A DNA stretch of 64,000 nt, from contig OW028573.1 of assembly GCA_932294295.1 (NCBI GenBank), forward strand, positions 57,513,829 through 57,577,828, in the 5' to 3' direction. The first letter of the stretch is position 1, and the number at the start of each line of letters is the position of its first letter. Source of the stretch: Alitta virens. Lineage: Eukaryota; Annelida; Polychaeta; Phyllodocida; Nereididae. Shown piece by piece: positions 62,901-64,000 of this stretch. A program made the position numbers and the translations under genes. Under the pieces are notes generated by a model that was not told the DNA's origin, made no database searches, and saw only the letters and a list, made by a program, of their open reading frames with translations.

Positions 62901-63788
62901 CATTTGGGTAACCCGCGCGAATCAAGGACGTAGCCCACAATGCAGCCCGCTGGTGGAGTGATTGCAGCGCCCCTGGTGGGCGTTGACAGAATTACCCGGC
63001 GAAAGTGGCTGGAAATGTCGCGGTTTCGATCCCATTCGGGATCTAAATCTTCTGCAGCTATGGGCAGAGCTCCGCACATCCCATGTGCATTCTAGTTTAG
63101 CAATGGAGTACTCAAAACAGATCAGGGACTCGTGTGGTTTTCCTATAATATCAGACGAAAGTTACGCTATAACCACTATGTTATCTATCAGCGACAATTT
63201 CTGGCCAACCCGACGCTTTCTCCCTGGCAATTGAGTATTCCCAGGCAGCTACATCGAGTGTTACTTTCATATTAGGGTATTCTGCATTGTTCAAGTGTTT
63301 AAATAACCTGTTGGCGCCTGTGTTACGAGTAAATGGAAGCAGAAGTATGAAATCTCTGAGTAATACCAACAGTGGAAAACTTAGAGCCTGCTTGGAAGCA
63401 AATCAATAATGTTAGTAAAATTCTGGAGACACGAACCTGGTGTCCTTCATATTTCTTCATTGCAAGCCGCTTTTGAGAAAAAGCTGATTCCTGTAGAAGT
63501 ATCATTGCAGATCAGAGGAACTGCAAAATGCAATCCATTTCTATTTTACTTCCCTGTAGTCCAGAAATGCTATCAAATTATAATGTCATTATTGCAAAAG
63601 CATATGAGAGAGCATCTTCCACTTTATAAATTGATAGACATTGTTCTTCTGTCTTCAGGATGAATCAAGCGGGAGGTGGACATGGGGGTGCAATGCATGC
63701 AGCTCCAACGACACCACACCATCCCGGAGGAATGCAACCTCAAACACCCCACACTCCTACTGTGCACCAGGCGACACCTCTTGCCCAG
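59974..63788 (+). CDS. First coding exons of an unidentified Pro/Gln/His/Thr-rich protein (cut by window edge)
   Basis: Exon 59914-60011 follows tattttattgcag, has an ATG at 59974 and ends at the donor gtaagtaa. It codes M-S-A-G-M-P-F-P-V-Q-G-Y-P in part. The next exon, 63659-63788, follows gtcttcag and ends at gttagt. Phases agree across the 3.6-kb intron, giving about 55 residues: MSAGMPFPVQGYP, then a Gly/His/Met stretch, then PQTPHTPTVHQATPLAQ. This low-complexity start is seen in many transcription and chromatin factors, but I do not recognise the gene. The rest lies beyond the right edge. Confidence 0.5.
60357..60470 (+). repeat. 57-bp direct tandem duplication
   Basis: 60357-60413 and 60414-60470 are identical or nearly so (unit begins AATTCATATTCACTC). 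Confidence 0.9.
60788..60853 (+). repeat. 33-bp direct tandem duplication
   Basis: TGTTAATTCCTTTAATAGAG plus 13 more bases repeated at 60788-60820 and 60821-60853. Confidence 0.9.
60910..61200 (-). mobile_element. tRNA-derived SINE
   Basis: Minus strand: GTGGCCTTATGGTTAAGGCA (A box) at about 61190-61170, then CAGGTTCGATCACC (B box) at about 61130, then a body shared with 31905-32115 containing GAGACGTTAAATAGGAGG and ACCCCACTCATGGGG. The best-preserved SINE of this family in the window. Confidence 0.7.
61121..61353. repeat. 233-bp direct repeat, partner at 62188-62419
   Basis: Both copies run from GATCGAACCTGAGACC through the SINE head and another 150 bp of flanking sequence (ATAGGCATCCACAGATTCC, TTAGCGAGTAA) to GAATTTCATAT. 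Identity is about 97 percent by eye. Because non-SINE flank is included, the second copy arose by DNA duplication, not by a second retroposition. Confidence 0.9.
61354..62187. other. Non-coding DNA between the duplicated SINE segments
   Basis: No gene or further repeat recognised; lies within the intron of the right-edge gene. Confidence 0.45.
62188..62419. repeat. Second copy of the 233-bp direct repeat
   Basis: Partner of 61121-61353, including a second tRNA-like SINE head. The left junction joins GATCGAACC to unrelated sequence (TACGCACCCTG). Confidence 0.9.
62420..63658. other. Intron of the right-edge gene, no other gene seen
   Basis: Contains a perfect short hairpin at about 62436-62456 (CTCTGCCCC, CGG-type loop, GGGGCAGAG) and a GC-richer stretch to 63110. 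63125-63150 shares ACTCGTGTGGTTTTCCTATA with 52515-52540, a dispersed repeat. Confidence 0.45.
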
Positions 63789-63952
63789 GTTAGTTATTCT
63801 TGAAAGCTTGAATGCCAGTATGCTCCACTTGCCCCAGTTACTAATGTAGCCTAGGCTTCCTCTAAATTAATCAAGCCTTAGCAACTGGCAGTCCACATTT
63901 TTTTAGCCGCAACAAAGACAGTTTTTAAAGCAGCTTTCATAAGTTTCTATGC

Positions 63953-64000
63953 AGGAACAACGTAAATTTGCTGTATGGAATGGGGTGTGACTAGGATGTT
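63953..64000 (+). repeat. Dispersed repeat, cut by the window edge
   Basis: Matches 45485-45531 in VCP intron 1 (GGAACAA, AATTTGC, GTATGGAAT, GGGTGTGAC). Extends beyond the right edge. Confidence 0.7.

Overview
The window is animal nuclear DNA, not bacterial. It is AT-rich, its genes have many short exons with GT-AG introns, and most of the sequence is transposon debris. The conserved genes (VCP/p97, a LEPROT/VPS55-family protein, the ER chaperone MESD, and a peroxisomal D-amino-acid/D-aspartate oxidase) are metazoan. The Harbinger, SINE and LINE load and the decayed repeat-protein family suggest a non-vertebrate, probably marine, animal. I cannot name the species.

Layout. 1-8.9 kb: mostly non-coding, with two possible exons (1740-2214) and a decayed, internally duplicated fragment of the oxidase gene (4.1-7.3 kb). 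8.9-17.9 kb: the intact nine-exon oxidase gene on the minus strand; one intron carries a 3.3-kb non-autonomous Harbinger-like foldback element. 16-22 kb: LINE and SINE fragments and a decayed repeat-protein gene. 22.0-26.9 kb: an apparently complete two-gene Harbinger transposon with a TAA target duplication. 27-35 kb: two more decayed repeat-protein copies and two minisatellites. 35.0-39.2 kb: a second, broken and rearranged Harbinger of a related family, itself hit by a SINE and another insertion. 41.6-50.2 kb: LEPROT-like (minus) and VCP (plus), head to head about 300 bp apart. 51.5-54.8 kb: MESD. 56-64 kb: a LINE fragment, a short telomere-like repeat, and the first exons of an unidentified Pro/Gln/His/Thr-rich protein gene that runs off the right edge.

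Most notable observation: both convergent genes of the 22-27 kb Harbinger end in what looks like a replication-dependent histone mRNA 3' end. Each has a 6-bp stem with a TTTC loop followed by ACCA, 20-25 nt after the stop codon, then a purine-rich AAAAGAGC box 13 nt further on. Both genes also have a TATA box with a TCATTC start-site motif about 30 nt downstream, the arrangement known from sea-urchin histone genes. The DNA-binding protein of the element carries an SPxK-rich tail like those of H1 and sperm H2B histones. Together these suggest a DNA transposon expressed with histone-type, S-phase-coupled, non-polyadenylated mRNAs. This is an inference from sequence and I know of no earlier description.

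Three Harbinger-like elements in the window share one plan: AG(C/G)-type inverted termini, TAA duplications, and GC-rich subterminal repeats whose unit echoes the element's own terminus. The unit sequence differs between families, as expected if each transposase co-evolves with its own binding-site array.
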